A stretch of DNA of 64,000 bases from CAZBMD01 sp964493325 (GTDB lineage Bacteria > Babelota > Babeliae > Babelales > RVW-14), in NCBI GenBank assembly GCA_964493325.1, contig CAZBMD010000007.1, forward strand, positions 15,980 through 79,979, written 5' to 3'. The notes under the pieces are model-generated. The model did no database searches, was not told the DNA's origin, and saw nothing but the letters and a program-made list of their open reading frames with translations. This document shows positions 17,286 through 26,654 of this stretch, in pieces. Each line of letters opens with the position of its first letter. The first letter of the stretch is position 1. The position numbers and the translations under genes were made by a program.

Positions 17286-18701
17286 GTGCCAAAAAAAACG
17301 CTGTTTTGGTTTCGTCAAGATTTACGCATAGCAGATAATCCTGGATTGCACGAAGCTGCCATAAGAGGACAGGTGCTTGCTGTCTATATCTTTGACGACT
17401 CACACAACAATTTCAAACTGGGAAATGCAAGCAGATGGTGGTTGCATCACTCCCTTCAACAACTCAATAAAACGCTTCATCATGCCCTAAACATCTATCA
17501 AGGCGACAGTCTAAAAATTATTCAGAAACTTATCAAAGAACACGAAATTGATACGGTTTACTGGAATAACTGTTATGAACCATGGCGTGTTAAAAATGAT
17601 ACTGCAATTAAATTGGCTCTTACAAAAGCAGGCGTAGATTGCAAAACATTTAACGCATCTTTGCTCTGGGAACCATGGACTACAACCAAAGAAGATAAAA
17701 CACCCTACAAGGTATTTACTCCCTTTTATAAAAAAGCATCATTGCACTCGGAGCAAACGCGAACTCCTTTGTCTGCTCCACAAAAACTACAACTCATCAA
17801 AGATAGTTCTTCAGAACATATTACCGAATTACAATTGCTTTCACGGATCAAAGATCCTACCAAGTTAAAAAAATATTGGACAACAGGAGAAGATGCCGCA
17901 CAAACACAGTGGAACAATTTTGTAACACATGGTCTGTCTGACTACCAAGAAGGCAGAAACTTTCCGGCTCAAGAACATGTATCGCGGATGTCTCCGTATC
18001 TTCATTTTGGAGAAATTTCACCTCATCAGCTCAGACACAGTCTGCATAGTAAAAGTTTAAAGGGAAAGATTCTGCATAAGAACATTGATTGCTTTTTAAA
18101 AGAATTAGGATGGCGAGAGTTTTCGTATTACCTGCTCTACCATTTCCCAAATCTACCCAAAAAAAACTTTCAAGAAAAATTTGATAACTTTCAGTGGCTG
18201 ACCAATAACAAACACCTTGAAGCCTGGCAACAAGGTCAAACAGGTTATCCTATTGTTGATGCTGGCATGCGCGAGCTGCTGCAAACTGGGTACATGCACA
18301 ACCGTGTCCGTATGATTGTTGGATCATTCTTGGTTAAAAATTTGCTACTCCACTGGCATCATGGTGAAGATTGGTTCTGGCAGCATTTGGTTGACGCTGA
18401 CCTTGCAAATAACAGCGCCAGCTGGCAATGGGTAGCAGGATCGGGCGCCGATGCTGCGCCGTATTTTAGAATTTTCAACCCAGTAACCCAGGGTAAAAAA
18501 TTTGATCCAGAAGGACTGTACACCAAGCAGTTTGTTCCAGAGCTTACCAAGATGCCTATTTCGCATCTTTTTCGACCATGGGAAGCAACGCCTGCCATAC
18601 TCAGCGCGGCAGGAGTAATTTTAGGAAAAAATTACCCACGGCCTATTGTTGATTTGACTGATTCTCGCAAGAGAGCTCTTGCTGCATTTAAAGCTTTGTA
18701 G
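17286..18701 (+). CDS. phrB: Deoxyribodipyrimidine photolyase
   Basis: 471 residues, GTG start at 17286 preceded by GAGGAGG. The N-terminal alpha/beta antenna domain begins LFWFRQDLRIADNPGL. The C-terminal FAD domain contains WREFSYYLLYHFPN, GYPIVDAGMRELLQTGYMHNR, HHGEDWFWQHLVDADLANN and FRIFNPVTQGKKFDPEG, all hallmarks of class I cyclobutane pyrimidine dimer photolyases, which use blue light and FADH- to split UV dimers. Length is normal (about 470). Its retention implies that the organism is exposed to daylight at some stage. Confidence 0.93.
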   Translation: MPKKTLFWFRQDLRIADNPGLHEAAIRGQVLAVYIFDDSHNNFKLGNASRWWLHHSLQQLNKTLHHALNIYQGDSLKIIQKLIKEHEIDTVYWNNCYEPWRVKNDTAIKLALTKAGVDCKTFNASLLWEPWTTTKEDKTPYKVFTPFYKKASLHSEQTRTPLSAPQKLQLIKDSSSEHITELQLLSRIKDPTKLKKYWTTGEDAAQTQWNNFVTHGLSDYQEGRNFPAQEHVSRMSPYLHFGEISPHQLRHSLHSKSLKGKILHKNIDCFLKELGWREFSYYLLYHFPNLPKKNFQEKFDNFQWLTNNKHLEAWQQGQTGYPIVDAGMRELLQTGYMHNRVRMIVGSFLVKNLLLHWHHGEDWFWQHLVDADLANNSASWQWVAGSGADAAPYFRIFNPVTQGKKFDPEGLYTKQFVPELTKMPISHLFRPWEATPAILSAAGVILGKNYPRPIVDLTDSRKRALAAFKAL

Positions 18702-18707
18702 TAACCA

Positions 18708-19730
18708 TTATGACTTTTTTTTATCAAGACAGCTAAGAACTCGCCGCGTATACCACAACGACCAACCAAGCTGCTGGGCAATATACTCGCTTGATAAAGG
18801 CTTGTTATCGTTGCCTACAAGCATTAATTTTACGATATTCTGAGCATCATGCTGTCTTGTACGATAATGTTGAAAAAATCGAGAGACAATCCCATTGCCC
18901 GGTGAAGCTAAAAGAACAATGCCTAACAAAAATCCGGCAACCATGGCAATGCATCCAGCAATTGAAGAGTTGAGCAAAATTGCGCAAGCATACCCTCCCC
19001 ACGCACTAGCAACACCAAAACCGCAACTGAGCAAAATCATCTCTTTAAAATTTTTTGCACACAAAGAGGCTGTTGCGGCAGGAATAATCATCAATGCAAC
19101 AACAACCATGGATCCAACAATGTTAAATGTTGCAACAGCGCTCACGCTAGCAATAGTCATGAGCAGGTAGTGCATGATGCCGCACGAAAACCCGACCAGA
19201 TGGGCGTACTGAGAATCAAATAAAGTTGCATGCCATTCTTTGTACAATACCCACACCATGAGCATGTTAATCACAAGAGCTGTTACAAGAATCCACACAG
19301 CATACGGACCACAATCGACAGAACCTATGGTCAATCGAGTGAATGGTGCAAACGCAAGCTCGCCAAGCAAAACCATGTCAGTATCAAGGTGCGCATTTTT
19401 TGCGTAACTGCTGATGATAATAACACCGAGCGAAAAAAAGAGCGGAAAAACAAGGCCAAGAGCTGCATCTTTTTTTAGCTTTTGCGATGCAATAATTTTT
19501 TCTACCACCATTACTGCACCAAGTCCAGACAGTGCTGCCCCAACCAAAAGGAGTGGAGAATCAAGCCGCTGCACAAATAAGAACATAACAGCAATACCTA
19601 AGAGCACAGAATGGCTAATAGCATCACTCATCAATGCAGCTCCGCGTAATACCAACAGGGTACCAGGCAATGCGCAGGCAATGGCAGCAAGTGAAGCAAT
19701 AATAAGAATCTCGAGATGTAACAAGTTCAT
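18708..19730 (-). CDS. Mn/Zn/Fe ABC transporter permease with C-terminal winged-helix tail
   Basis: The start is set at ATG 19730, which has GCGGAG 8 bases upstream and gives the natural MNLLHLEILIIASL beginning; the frame to 19766 is longer. The first 280 residues form a multi-spanning permease of the ABC-3 (TroC/MntB/ZnuB) family, with LVLRGAALMSDAISHSVLLGIA as the family's early motif. The last 60 residues are polar and read like a winged helix (PLSSEYIAQQLGWSLWYTRRVL), a tail known in some metal permeases of this family and related to DtxR-type domains. It is the last gene of a four-gene importer operon. Confidence 0.85.
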   Translation of the reverse strand: MNLLHLEILIIASLAAIACALPGTLLVLRGAALMSDAISHSVLLGIAVMFLFVQRLDSPLLLVGAALSGLGAVMVVEKIIASQKLKKDAALGLVFPLFFSLGVIIISSYAKNAHLDTDMVLLGELAFAPFTRLTIGSVDCGPYAVWILVTALVINMLMVWVLYKEWHATLFDSQYAHLVGFSCGIMHYLLMTIASVSAVATFNIVGSMVVVALMIIPAATASLCAKNFKEMILLSCGFGVASAWGGYACAILLNSSIAGCIAMVAGFLLGIVLLASPGNGIVSRFFQHYRTRQHDAQNIVKLMLVGNDNKPLSSEYIAQQLGWSLWYTRRVLSCLDKKKS

Positions 19731-19732
19731 AA

Positions 19733-20578
19733 TTATCTCCGCGAATTTTTTAGAAGCGATGCACATGCTACTATCGTTGCAACAACAACAATAGCAGGGC
19801 CTGTTGGAATTGTTTCGTAATGATAACTAATAATGCTCCCAAGCGTTGTTGCCAGTGCACCAAAAAATGCAGAAAGAAGAGCCATGGTGTGCAAATGCGC
19901 TGTCCATTGCCTTGCAGCAGCAGCAGGAGCAATAAGAAGCGCGGTAATAAGAATAACGCCAACCGTTTGCATGCCAATGCCAATCAGAATGGTAAGCAAA
20001 ATAATGAGCAGAATATCAAGAAATTTTACGGAGTACCCAACACTTTTGGTAAATACTACATCAAAGGTGAAAACGACAAGCTCTTTCCAGCACAACATGA
20101 TGCACGTCACAATACAGGCTCCAGTAATTGCAATCGTATACATATCGCGATGCAACAAAAGGGCTGCGTTACCAAATAAAAACTTTCCAAGAACCGCTTG
20201 CTGAGCGCTACAAGAACGTTGCATGATGGTCATGAGCACTAAGCCGGTGCCAAAAAAAAATGAAAGAATACATCCAAGCGTTGTATCTATTTTCAATCTG
20301 GTTGTGGCCTGTATGCCATGCAGAACCAATGCTCCAATCAAGCTTGCACAAGTACCACCTGCAAGAAGAATAAGTGGACTTGTTGTACCAGTAAGCATAA
20401 ATGTTACGGCAATTCCGGGTAGTGAGGCATGAGCCATTGCATCGCCAAATAAACTTTGCCCACGTAGCAACGTAAAACAGCCTAAAATGCCAGCACATAC
20501 ACCGAGCATGCTTGTAGCAATGATCAGCGGTATCAACGGATGAGCATGTTCAACATAGGAAAATATTGAAATTAGCAT
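19733..20578 (-). CDS. Mn/Zn/Fe ABC transporter permease
   Basis: 281 residues, about eight hydrophobic segments, ABC-3 family. The early motif CFTLLRGQSLFGDAMAHASLPGIAVTF is the counterpart of the one in the neighbouring permease, so the two presumably form the heterodimeric channel. Its start overlaps the end of the ATPase gene by 7 bases, and the next permease begins 2 bases after its stop, consistent with coupled translation. Confidence 0.88.
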   Translation of the reverse strand: MLISIFSYVEHAHPLIPLIIATSMLGVCAGILGCFTLLRGQSLFGDAMAHASLPGIAVTFMLTGTTSPLILLAGGTCASLIGALVLHGIQATTRLKIDTTLGCILSFFFGTGLVLMTIMQRSCSAQQAVLGKFLFGNAALLLHRDMYTIAITGACIVTCIMLCWKELVVFTFDVVFTKSVGYSVKFLDILLIILLTILIGIGMQTVGVILITALLIAPAAAARQWTAHLHTMALLSAFFGALATTLGSIISYHYETIPTGPAIVVVATIVACASLLKNSRR

Positions 20579-21288
20579 GGTGCTACGCCGTATGTCTGAG
20601 CAAGAATTGCAGGAGTAATGACATCCGCAATAGGTCCGCAGGCAATTGCTCGCTTGTTGATGAGCAGCGCCCAGTCAAAATAACTTCTGAGTGTTTGTAA
20701 ATCATGATGAACCATAATGATGGTCTTGCCTTGGTTGCGCAGATTGCGCAAAAGCGAAATAATCATTTGTTCAGAATAGGCATCAATCCCAACAAACGGT
20801 TCATCGAGTAAATAAAGCGTTGCATCTTGGGCAAGCGCTCGTGCAAGAAAAAGACGTTGCTGTTGGCCACCAGAAAGCTCTTGAATTGAGCGATCCGCAT
20901 AGTCTGTCAGCCCAACTTGTTCAAGCGCTTTGTCAGCTCGCACCCAATCAGCTTTTGTTGGCCGTTTAAACCAACCCAGCGAGCCGTACCGACCCATGAT
21001 TACAATATCGCGCGCCGTAGCAGGAAAATCCCAATCAACAGAAGAACGCTGCGGAATGTAGGCAATCTGAGAACTTATTTTTGCATACGGCTTACCCATA
21101 AGTCTTACTGTACCAGCTATAGATGGAATAATGCAAAGCACCGACTTTAAAAAAGTTGTTTTTCCAGCACCATTTGGACCAATAAGTGCAGCAATAACTC
21201 CTTGCGGAATTTGCGCACACAAATTGTTTAAAACAATGTTGTTACGGTAAGCAACGGTAAGGTAGTTAACTTCAAGTGCAGCGTCCAT
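20572..21288 (-). CDS. Mn/Zn/Fe ABC transporter ATP-binding protein
   Basis: A 238-residue ABC ATPase. Walker A is GPNGAGKTTF, the Q-loop lies in IAYIPQR, the signature is LSGGQQQRLFLARAL, Walker B is LYLLDEPFVGID and the switch histidine is in MVHHDLQ. It resembles the ATPases of Mn/Zn/Fe importers (MntB, TroB, ZnuC), and the neighbouring permeases and binding protein confirm the role. It would couple ATP hydrolysis to metal import at the inner membrane. Confidence 0.9.
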   Translation of the reverse strand: MDAALEVNYLTVAYRNNIVLNNLCAQIPQGVIAALIGPNGAGKTTFLKSVLCIIPSIAGTVRLMGKPYAKISSQIAYIPQRSSVDWDFPATARDIVIMGRYGSLGWFKRPTKADWVRADKALEQVGLTDYADRSIQELSGGQQQRLFLARALAQDATLYLLDEPFVGIDAYSEQMIISLLRNLRNQGKTIIMVHHDLQTLRSYFDWALLINKRAIACGPIADVITPAILAQTYGVAPC

Positions 21289-21292
21289 AATT

Positions 21293-22225
21293 TTATTCCT
21301 TAATTTGTAATGCAGCTACCAGCGTGTCTATGGTGTACCGCATCATCGAGCTATAGGTAGAAGCGGGAGAATCTTTATCGCCCAAAGAATCTGTATAAAG
21401 CTCTGGTCCAATAAAAACTTTTTTATGATAACGAGCAACTGCTTGTTGCAGAGCTTCGATACTTTTTGGTGGGATGCTCAACTCGGTAAAAACCGTTGAA
21501 ATATTATTATCAGCAATGTAGCGCGCCAAATTTTCAACACTTGCCGTGCTGATATCGGCATCAGTACTAATACCTTGCAAGCCAATAACTTCAAATCCAT
21601 ACGTTTGCCCAAAATAACCAAATGCATCATGAGCCGTAATAATCACGCGCTGAGCAGGCAAGAGTTCTTTGGCTCGCTCGAGAACATAATTATGAATATT
21701 TTCAAGCTCATGGCAATAACACAACGATCGCTCACGATAGGCGTCTGCATGCACTGGAAAATTTTCAACAAGAATTCTTGTCACGTAGTGCACAAGCTTA
21801 ATCCACAGCGGAATAGAAAACCAAACATGAGGATCATAACACTCAGCACTATCGGTAGATCGGATATCACTTTTGACAAGCGCTTTGGATGCGGCAAAGG
21901 TTGGCTTGTAACTTTTCATAGCTTTAAATAGCTCGGCCATTTTGCCTTCAAGATGAAGGCCTTGATAAATAATCAGATCAGCATTGGCAATATAGTGCAT
22001 GTCATTTTCTGTTGCTTTATAAAGATGGGGATCAATTCCTGGCTTCATGAGGCTGATAATTTCAATAGTATCACCCGCAATCTGCTCAATCATATCTGCA
22101 AGAAGGGTTGTGGTACATACGACCTGAGGTTTTTTGCGGCCATGAACAGGCGACTGCTTGTTCAAGATAACACACAAACTTATAAGAAGTGTTATAGCAA
22201 TGAGTGAAAAGGGAAACAATCTCAT
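21293..22225 (-). CDS. Metal ABC transporter substrate-binding protein (ZnuA/TroA family)
   Basis: The start is placed at ATG 22225 so that the protein begins MRLFPFSLIAITLLISLCVIL, a signal peptide or membrane anchor; the frame to 22294 has no sensible N-terminus. The mature protein is a cluster A-I metal binder. Ligand-type residues appear in PGIDPHLY, DPHVWFS, ITAHDAFGYF and in a late Glu/Asp region (VFTELSIPP). The short loop lacks a His-rich stretch, so Mn or Fe seems at least as likely as Zn. First gene of the importer operon. Confidence 0.87.
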   Translation of the reverse strand: MRLFPFSLIAITLLISLCVILNKQSPVHGRKKPQVVCTTTLLADMIEQIAGDTIEIISLMKPGIDPHLYKATENDMHYIANADLIIYQGLHLEGKMAELFKAMKSYKPTFAASKALVKSDIRSTDSAECYDPHVWFSIPLWIKLVHYVTRILVENFPVHADAYRERSLCYCHELENIHNYVLERAKELLPAQRVIITAHDAFGYFGQTYGFEVIGLQGISTDADISTASVENLARYIADNNISTVFTELSIPPKSIEALQQAVARYHKKVFIGPELYTDSLGDKDSPASTYSSMMRYTIDTLVAALQIKE

Positions 22226-22452
22226 GAGGAATACTACACCGTTAGAATAAATTAGAAAATCACAAACCAACCACACCCAATTCTTTTGGTCCAATGATTC
22301 TAGCGAAAAATTATTAAAAAGCTAACAATCAAGAGATCATGAAATTAGATTGTTACATCATCTTATTTGCTCATAGATCTACTAATAATTGATAAAGACA
22401 TGAGCTGCTGTTAGCATTAAAACATAGTCACTTTAAAAAAAGGGGATGTCTC

Positions 22453-23124
22453 GTGAATTATTTGAGGCGCTTGTTACTTTTGTCTGTTTTATTATGCAAT
22501 GCCATCATAATAGAAGCGGCAAAAAAGGATACATCATACTACTGCTTGTCAAAATCAAGAATCAAAGATTTTTTAATGAGTTTTGACTTTAATCTTGTAG
22601 AGCAACTAAAAATTCACCACGAGAGCAATGACTTTAAAAAATTAGATAAAAATCTTTCAGATGCATTTGAACGAGCAAAACAGTTCCATCAGCTTGGAAT
22701 CTTCATAATGCCCGATAAAAACTCTTTCTTAGATCAACTTATTTATTGCTTTGGCCCATCTGAAGAAATTACTCGTACTGTTAAAAAATTTATAAATAAA
22801 AAAATTCGTGAAACCAATAAAAAACATACTATCAAAGAACAGACCAAGCTTGCTAGCAATTGGATTGAACCCAGTCCTAACACAACGCTTAACTTTGTAT
22901 GTAAATGCATAAAAAATTTTTTAAAAAACTACCCAAGCAATCTTGAAGATCCTGATTGCTTATTTATTTTTACAGCATTAGTCAGTCAGAAAAAGAGCAT
23001 CGTCTATTTTTACCCATATGTCCCATCTTTAAACTGCAAAAAAGCACAGCAAGTCAATACGGATCAAGGGTCCATGCATAACCAGCAACAAGAGCTCAAT
23101 AATAACTATGAAGAAATTTCCTAA
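22453..23124 (+). CDS. Secreted protein of unknown function
   Basis: 223 residues from a GTG at 22453 with AAAGGGG just upstream. The signal peptide is MNYLRRLLLLSVLLCNAIIIEA. The mature part is lysine- and asparagine-rich, mostly helical, with no recognised motif, and ends in a polar Gln/Asn tail. It is monocistronic and converges with the phospholipase gene. Confidence 0.7.
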   Translation: MNYLRRLLLLSVLLCNAIIIEAAKKDTSYYCLSKSRIKDFLMSFDFNLVEQLKIHHESNDFKKLDKNLSDAFERAKQFHQLGIFIMPDKNSFLDQLIYCFGPSEEITRTVKKFINKKIRETNKKHTIKEQTKLASNWIEPSPNTTLNFVCKCIKNFLKNYPSNLEDPDCLFIFTALVSQKKSIVYFYPYVPSLNCKKAQQVNTDQGSMHNQQQELNNNYEEIS

Positions 23125-23214
23125 AACGCAGAAGCTCTTATTTGCTGCATAGATTTACTTGGAGTTGTAGCACCCTCTTGCTTGTTATCTTTTGCATAAT
23201 TTTCAAAAGAAATT

Positions 23215-24915
23215 TTATTTACAAGCACTTTTAAGCTCAGCCTGATCCTTTAGTTTTTTAAGGTTACTTATGGCAATGCGAATTGCTTGAACAATAGTCT
23301 CGCGAGCTTCTTCTGTTGCTGACTCCATGTAACCCCTAAGCGAGTCGTATTCTTTTTGCGTAAACTCAAACTTAAATATAGACTTCGCTTCTCGGTTAGG
23401 AATATAGATCACCACAGGAACTTCTGGATCATTCTGGTCATACAGCAAAGAGACCTTATTTGCCTCAAGATCGTTAAGATCAACCTTCGGAAACTTGTAC
23501 CCTTTTTGGCGAGCATAAAGCTCTGTTTTTTGAAGAGTAGTCCCAATAACATCTCCAGACACGTCTGCGGCAATATATAAATTAACATTACGACGCAGAA
23601 GCGGAGGGAACGGAAGATTACATGCCATTCCTGCGTCAACTAACGTTAAAAATTTATTTTTAGAAAAAGGAACTCCTTTTAGTCCTCGAGTAAAATTAAA
23701 TATTTGAGGAGGAGAAAAACGGAGACTATCTATCACTGCATGTTTTTTTGATAGTGATAACAAAGTATTCATTTCTTTAAATACTGCTCTTACTGCCGAC
23801 TGTACAAATTTTGTAGGCATCTTGGCATCGCCTAACATCTTGCTCATGGATTTTTCAATTGGAGGCAACGCAAACCGCAAAAAATCTTTTATGTGAGCAG
23901 CGTACGCCGAACCAAACATACCCATCATAAAACCAATACCCGGCTCCATAGCTGGATCAACAGTTCGACCGTTGATAAAATATTTTCCAAATGCCAATGT
24001 TGGTATCCATGTTTTTAGATATTCTGCACCAATTTCAAAAGGCGATAACTCTACCCATTCGTACGGATATGTCTTATCAATAGCTGCGGTGAAAAGAGAA
24101 AATGGATAGTTGCCAGATTCCATGTGCGACGCCAAGCCTGAAAGATATATTTCTTGTTTTTCTTTGGGCAAATCTCTGAAAAAAGAATCTGCAAGAAACC
24201 CTCCCCAAATATCGCAAAACGATATCGGCTGATAATCGGCAATTTTTTTAACAAGCGTTTTAGCTATGGCATCAAAGTTAGTGCGCGCAAGCTTTCGCTC
24301 ATTGATCACCTCATGTTTTTGCATAATTTCATTAAGGTCTGCCAATGATGAATTTCGTGCAAGCCATGAACTCAGCATCCACGTAGATCCAGAAAGAGCT
24401 GCCAAATAGGAACAAGCATCAAGTACACCAATTTTTTCAAGACCCATTAAAAACCCTAGCGACGCAATCATTGCTTGATTACCCCCACCACTTAACACAA
24501 GACCGATGTTCGGCATCTCATCATCTGTTATAGATTCGCCCAAAAGAGTCTCAAGAGCAGGCTTAACCTTGACTGCTCGACGGTTGGCAACAGCTGCAAT
24601 CTCGTCCGAGCACAAATCATTTCCTTGTCGAACTGAAATTGGCTCAATTTGAAAATTTTTTATTTTAAGTATTTTACGAAAAGCATTTGAGATAAGATTA
24701 GAAAAACCATGGAGTTTCCATTCGGCAGCTGACAACTTGGCCTTCTCAACAACTTCACACGTAACCAGGTCATCATTAAACAATTCCTTATCAGACTCCA
24801 AAGACGACCTCTTTTTTGATTCTAGATAATTGAACATCAAGAGAGACATGCATATCACACAAACAATGGTTGCAACAATAGTACCAAGCCTATATAAAAA
24901 TTGACGGATATTCAT
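23215..24915 (-). CDS. Cytosolic-PLA2-type (group IV) phospholipase, membrane anchored
   Basis: Start at ATG 24915 (AAAGGTG upstream). The 566 residues begin with one transmembrane segment (about 10-30) and then form a PLA2_B/lysophospholipase catalytic domain. VLSGGGNQAM supplies the oxyanion glycines, and LSGSTW around 174-179 contains the nucleophile (Ser175). PYEWVELSPFEIG and MMGMFGSAYA match cPLA2 structural motifs, and LVDAGMACNLPFPPLLR contains the catalytic Asp (Asp427). Together these distinguish it from ordinary bacterial patatins, whose dyad motifs are GxSxG and DGG. Such enzymes release fatty acids from phospholipids. The family is mainly eukaryotic, so transfer from a host is likely. 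It lies 33 bases after the phosphatase gene in one unit. Confidence 0.85.
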   Translation of the reverse strand: MNIRQFLYRLGTIVATIVCVICMSLLMFNYLESKKRSSLESDKELFNDDLVTCEVVEKAKLSAAEWKLHGFSNLISNAFRKILKIKNFQIEPISVRQGNDLCSDEIAAVANRRAVKVKPALETLLGESITDDEMPNIGLVLSGGGNQAMIASLGFLMGLEKIGVLDACSYLAALSGSTWMLSSWLARNSSLADLNEIMQKHEVINERKLARTNFDAIAKTLVKKIADYQPISFCDIWGGFLADSFFRDLPKEKQEIYLSGLASHMESGNYPFSLFTAAIDKTYPYEWVELSPFEIGAEYLKTWIPTLAFGKYFINGRTVDPAMEPGIGFMMGMFGSAYAAHIKDFLRFALPPIEKSMSKMLGDAKMPTKFVQSAVRAVFKEMNTLLSLSKKHAVIDSLRFSPPQIFNFTRGLKGVPFSKNKFLTLVDAGMACNLPFPPLLRRNVNLYIAADVSGDVIGTTLQKTELYARQKGYKFPKVDLNDLEANKVSLLYDQNDPEVPVVIYIPNREAKSIFKFEFTQKEYDSLRGYMESATEEARETIVQAIRIAISNLKKLKDQAELKSACK

Positions 24916-24948
24916 CAAGCACCTTTATCTAAAATAAATATACGTCTT

Positions 24949-26571
24949 TTAAAACACAAGATCAGCATCTACTCCTGCAGATTCCTTGTCGCTCACCCAT
25001 TCAACATCAATGGGGTCAAAAGATCCCTTTCTTGCGGCACCCAGACGAACAAATTGCTCATCTCGATCATCGCTCAAAGGTATTTCATAGGGCTGCACAA
25101 CCCAGTTATCATACATTTCTTTTGTGGTCAGCAGCACAAAACAATCAAATGGAACAGACTGCCCCTCGGCCGCAGAAGTTAACGTAAAGACCGGAAACAT
25201 TCCTCTCAGCGAAAAACTTTCATTAGAACCATGCTGCTTGCCAAGAACATCAACCCAATGATACGGACCCATAGGATATTCAGGCTCTTTGTGAGATTCG
25301 GGAATTTTTTTTGATTCTTGTTGTTGCGAAAAAAACATTTTAAAGCCAAAACGCATATCCTGGTGCCCTCTGAAAAATGCACGCAATCCGGTTTTTCGTA
25401 AAAAATCTTTTACTGCAAGTATGCCCGCAAGATAACCAACCCCGCGCTTTGCTCGATTTTTATACATTTTTGCATCACAAATTTCTGCATACTGTCCACG
25501 TCCTAAAAAACGACGATCTTGCAAAAGTTCTGGTTGTGCAAAATCACTCCAGTTAAAACCCGCATAGTTATTTTCTTTGTAGTTCATATCGGCTAAGCGA
25601 GCCTCTACCCAATTTTGGTCTTGCTTGTTAAGCCTTGTCTTTGAATCTATGAACCTCCAGGGCGTAACATGATTATCAACATCCTGGTCAACCTCTTCAT
25701 TAATCACGTCAAAATTTTTATCACTTGCAAGAAATTGACGCGGATTATACCCGGTCTCTATGCCTCCATGGCAGCATTGCACAAACTCAGGATTCTCCTC
25801 TGCTCCAGAACCCAAATAGAGTGCGTAAGGAAGTAGTTCAAAAAATTTACGAATGCTGTTAAACCGTTTTTCGTGACCAGAATATTTTTTATTAAACTCT
25901 TTTTTGAAATCAAAGCCACAATAGACGCCAGGCTCTTCGTGATTGCCTCGGACTAAAAACACATGGTCGGGGTTTGCAAGTTTAAGACGCATGAGCGTGT
26001 ACACCACCTCAACACCAAAGCGGCCACGATCAACCAAGTCACCGGTAAAAATCATGTAAAAATTTTCTTTTTTGATAGAAAAATCATTATTCAGATAATT
26101 AAGCGCCACCAGTCGCCATAAATTACGAAGTAATGAATGAATACTACCGTGCAAGTCACCAATCAAGCAGACGGTGCTATCGGTTGGAACAATCAATTTC
26201 TGAACGTGAGGATAGAGGGGCGTCTTGCTCTTTTCTTTATCTTTGCTGTCAAAATCCCAGTTATCAATTTTAACCGGATCAAGAGCTTTTTCAGAAAACC
26301 ATGCATCATCGCTCGTTACCCAGTTCTTATACAAATCAACACAGCTATCAGCAGTACTAACAAGGTCATCAACCGGCAAGCAGGTCTTCTCCAGCTGAGG
26401 TCTACCCCGCTCTGCTGACTCATCAAATTTTTTAAAGCAGGCATTACTCCATGCCGCAAGAGTCTTATGTACAACCGACGGCCTCTCTACACCACAAAAT
26501 ACAGATTGTACCGTAAAAATAGCAGTAAGCAGTCCCATCGAAATTCTAAATAAAATATGTCTTTTTAACAT
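24949..26571 (-). CDS. Secreted PPP-family (calcineurin-like) protein phosphatase
   Basis: The start is set at ATG 26571, with GGGGGA 6 bases upstream, giving the signal peptide MLKRHILFRISMGLLTAIFTVQSVFCG; the longer frame to 26637 is less likely. The 540-residue protein carries the PPP metal motifs in order: GDLHG near 137, GDLVDRG near 175, and GNHEE near 207. Further histidine motifs follow (CCHGGIE, and FFRGHQDMRFG as the H-x-x-x-x-G end block). This is the Ser/Thr phosphatase fold of PP1/PP2A/calcineurin. About 120 N-terminal residues and 110 C-terminal residues are unassigned. With a signal peptide and a phospholipase neighbour it is probably a host-directed effector. Confidence 0.85.
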   Translation of the reverse strand: MLKRHILFRISMGLLTAIFTVQSVFCGVERPSVVHKTLAAWSNACFKKFDESAERGRPQLEKTCLPVDDLVSTADSCVDLYKNWVTSDDAWFSEKALDPVKIDNWDFDSKDKEKSKTPLYPHVQKLIVPTDSTVCLIGDLHGSIHSLLRNLWRLVALNYLNNDFSIKKENFYMIFTGDLVDRGRFGVEVVYTLMRLKLANPDHVFLVRGNHEEPGVYCGFDFKKEFNKKYSGHEKRFNSIRKFFELLPYALYLGSGAEENPEFVQCCHGGIETGYNPRQFLASDKNFDVINEEVDQDVDNHVTPWRFIDSKTRLNKQDQNWVEARLADMNYKENNYAGFNWSDFAQPELLQDRRFLGRGQYAEICDAKMYKNRAKRGVGYLAGILAVKDFLRKTGLRAFFRGHQDMRFGFKMFFSQQQESKKIPESHKEPEYPMGPYHWVDVLGKQHGSNESFSLRGMFPVFTLTSAAEGQSVPFDCFVLLTTKEMYDNWVVQPYEIPLSDDRDEQFVRLGAARKGSFDPIDVEWVSDKESAGVDADLVF

Positions 26572-26654
26572 CAAATCCCCCTGCAATAGCTGCAATAAAT
26601 CTTTTTTCAAACTATATTTTCTTTCTACTAGCAGCAAAAGCTTTGCCTTCTGAA

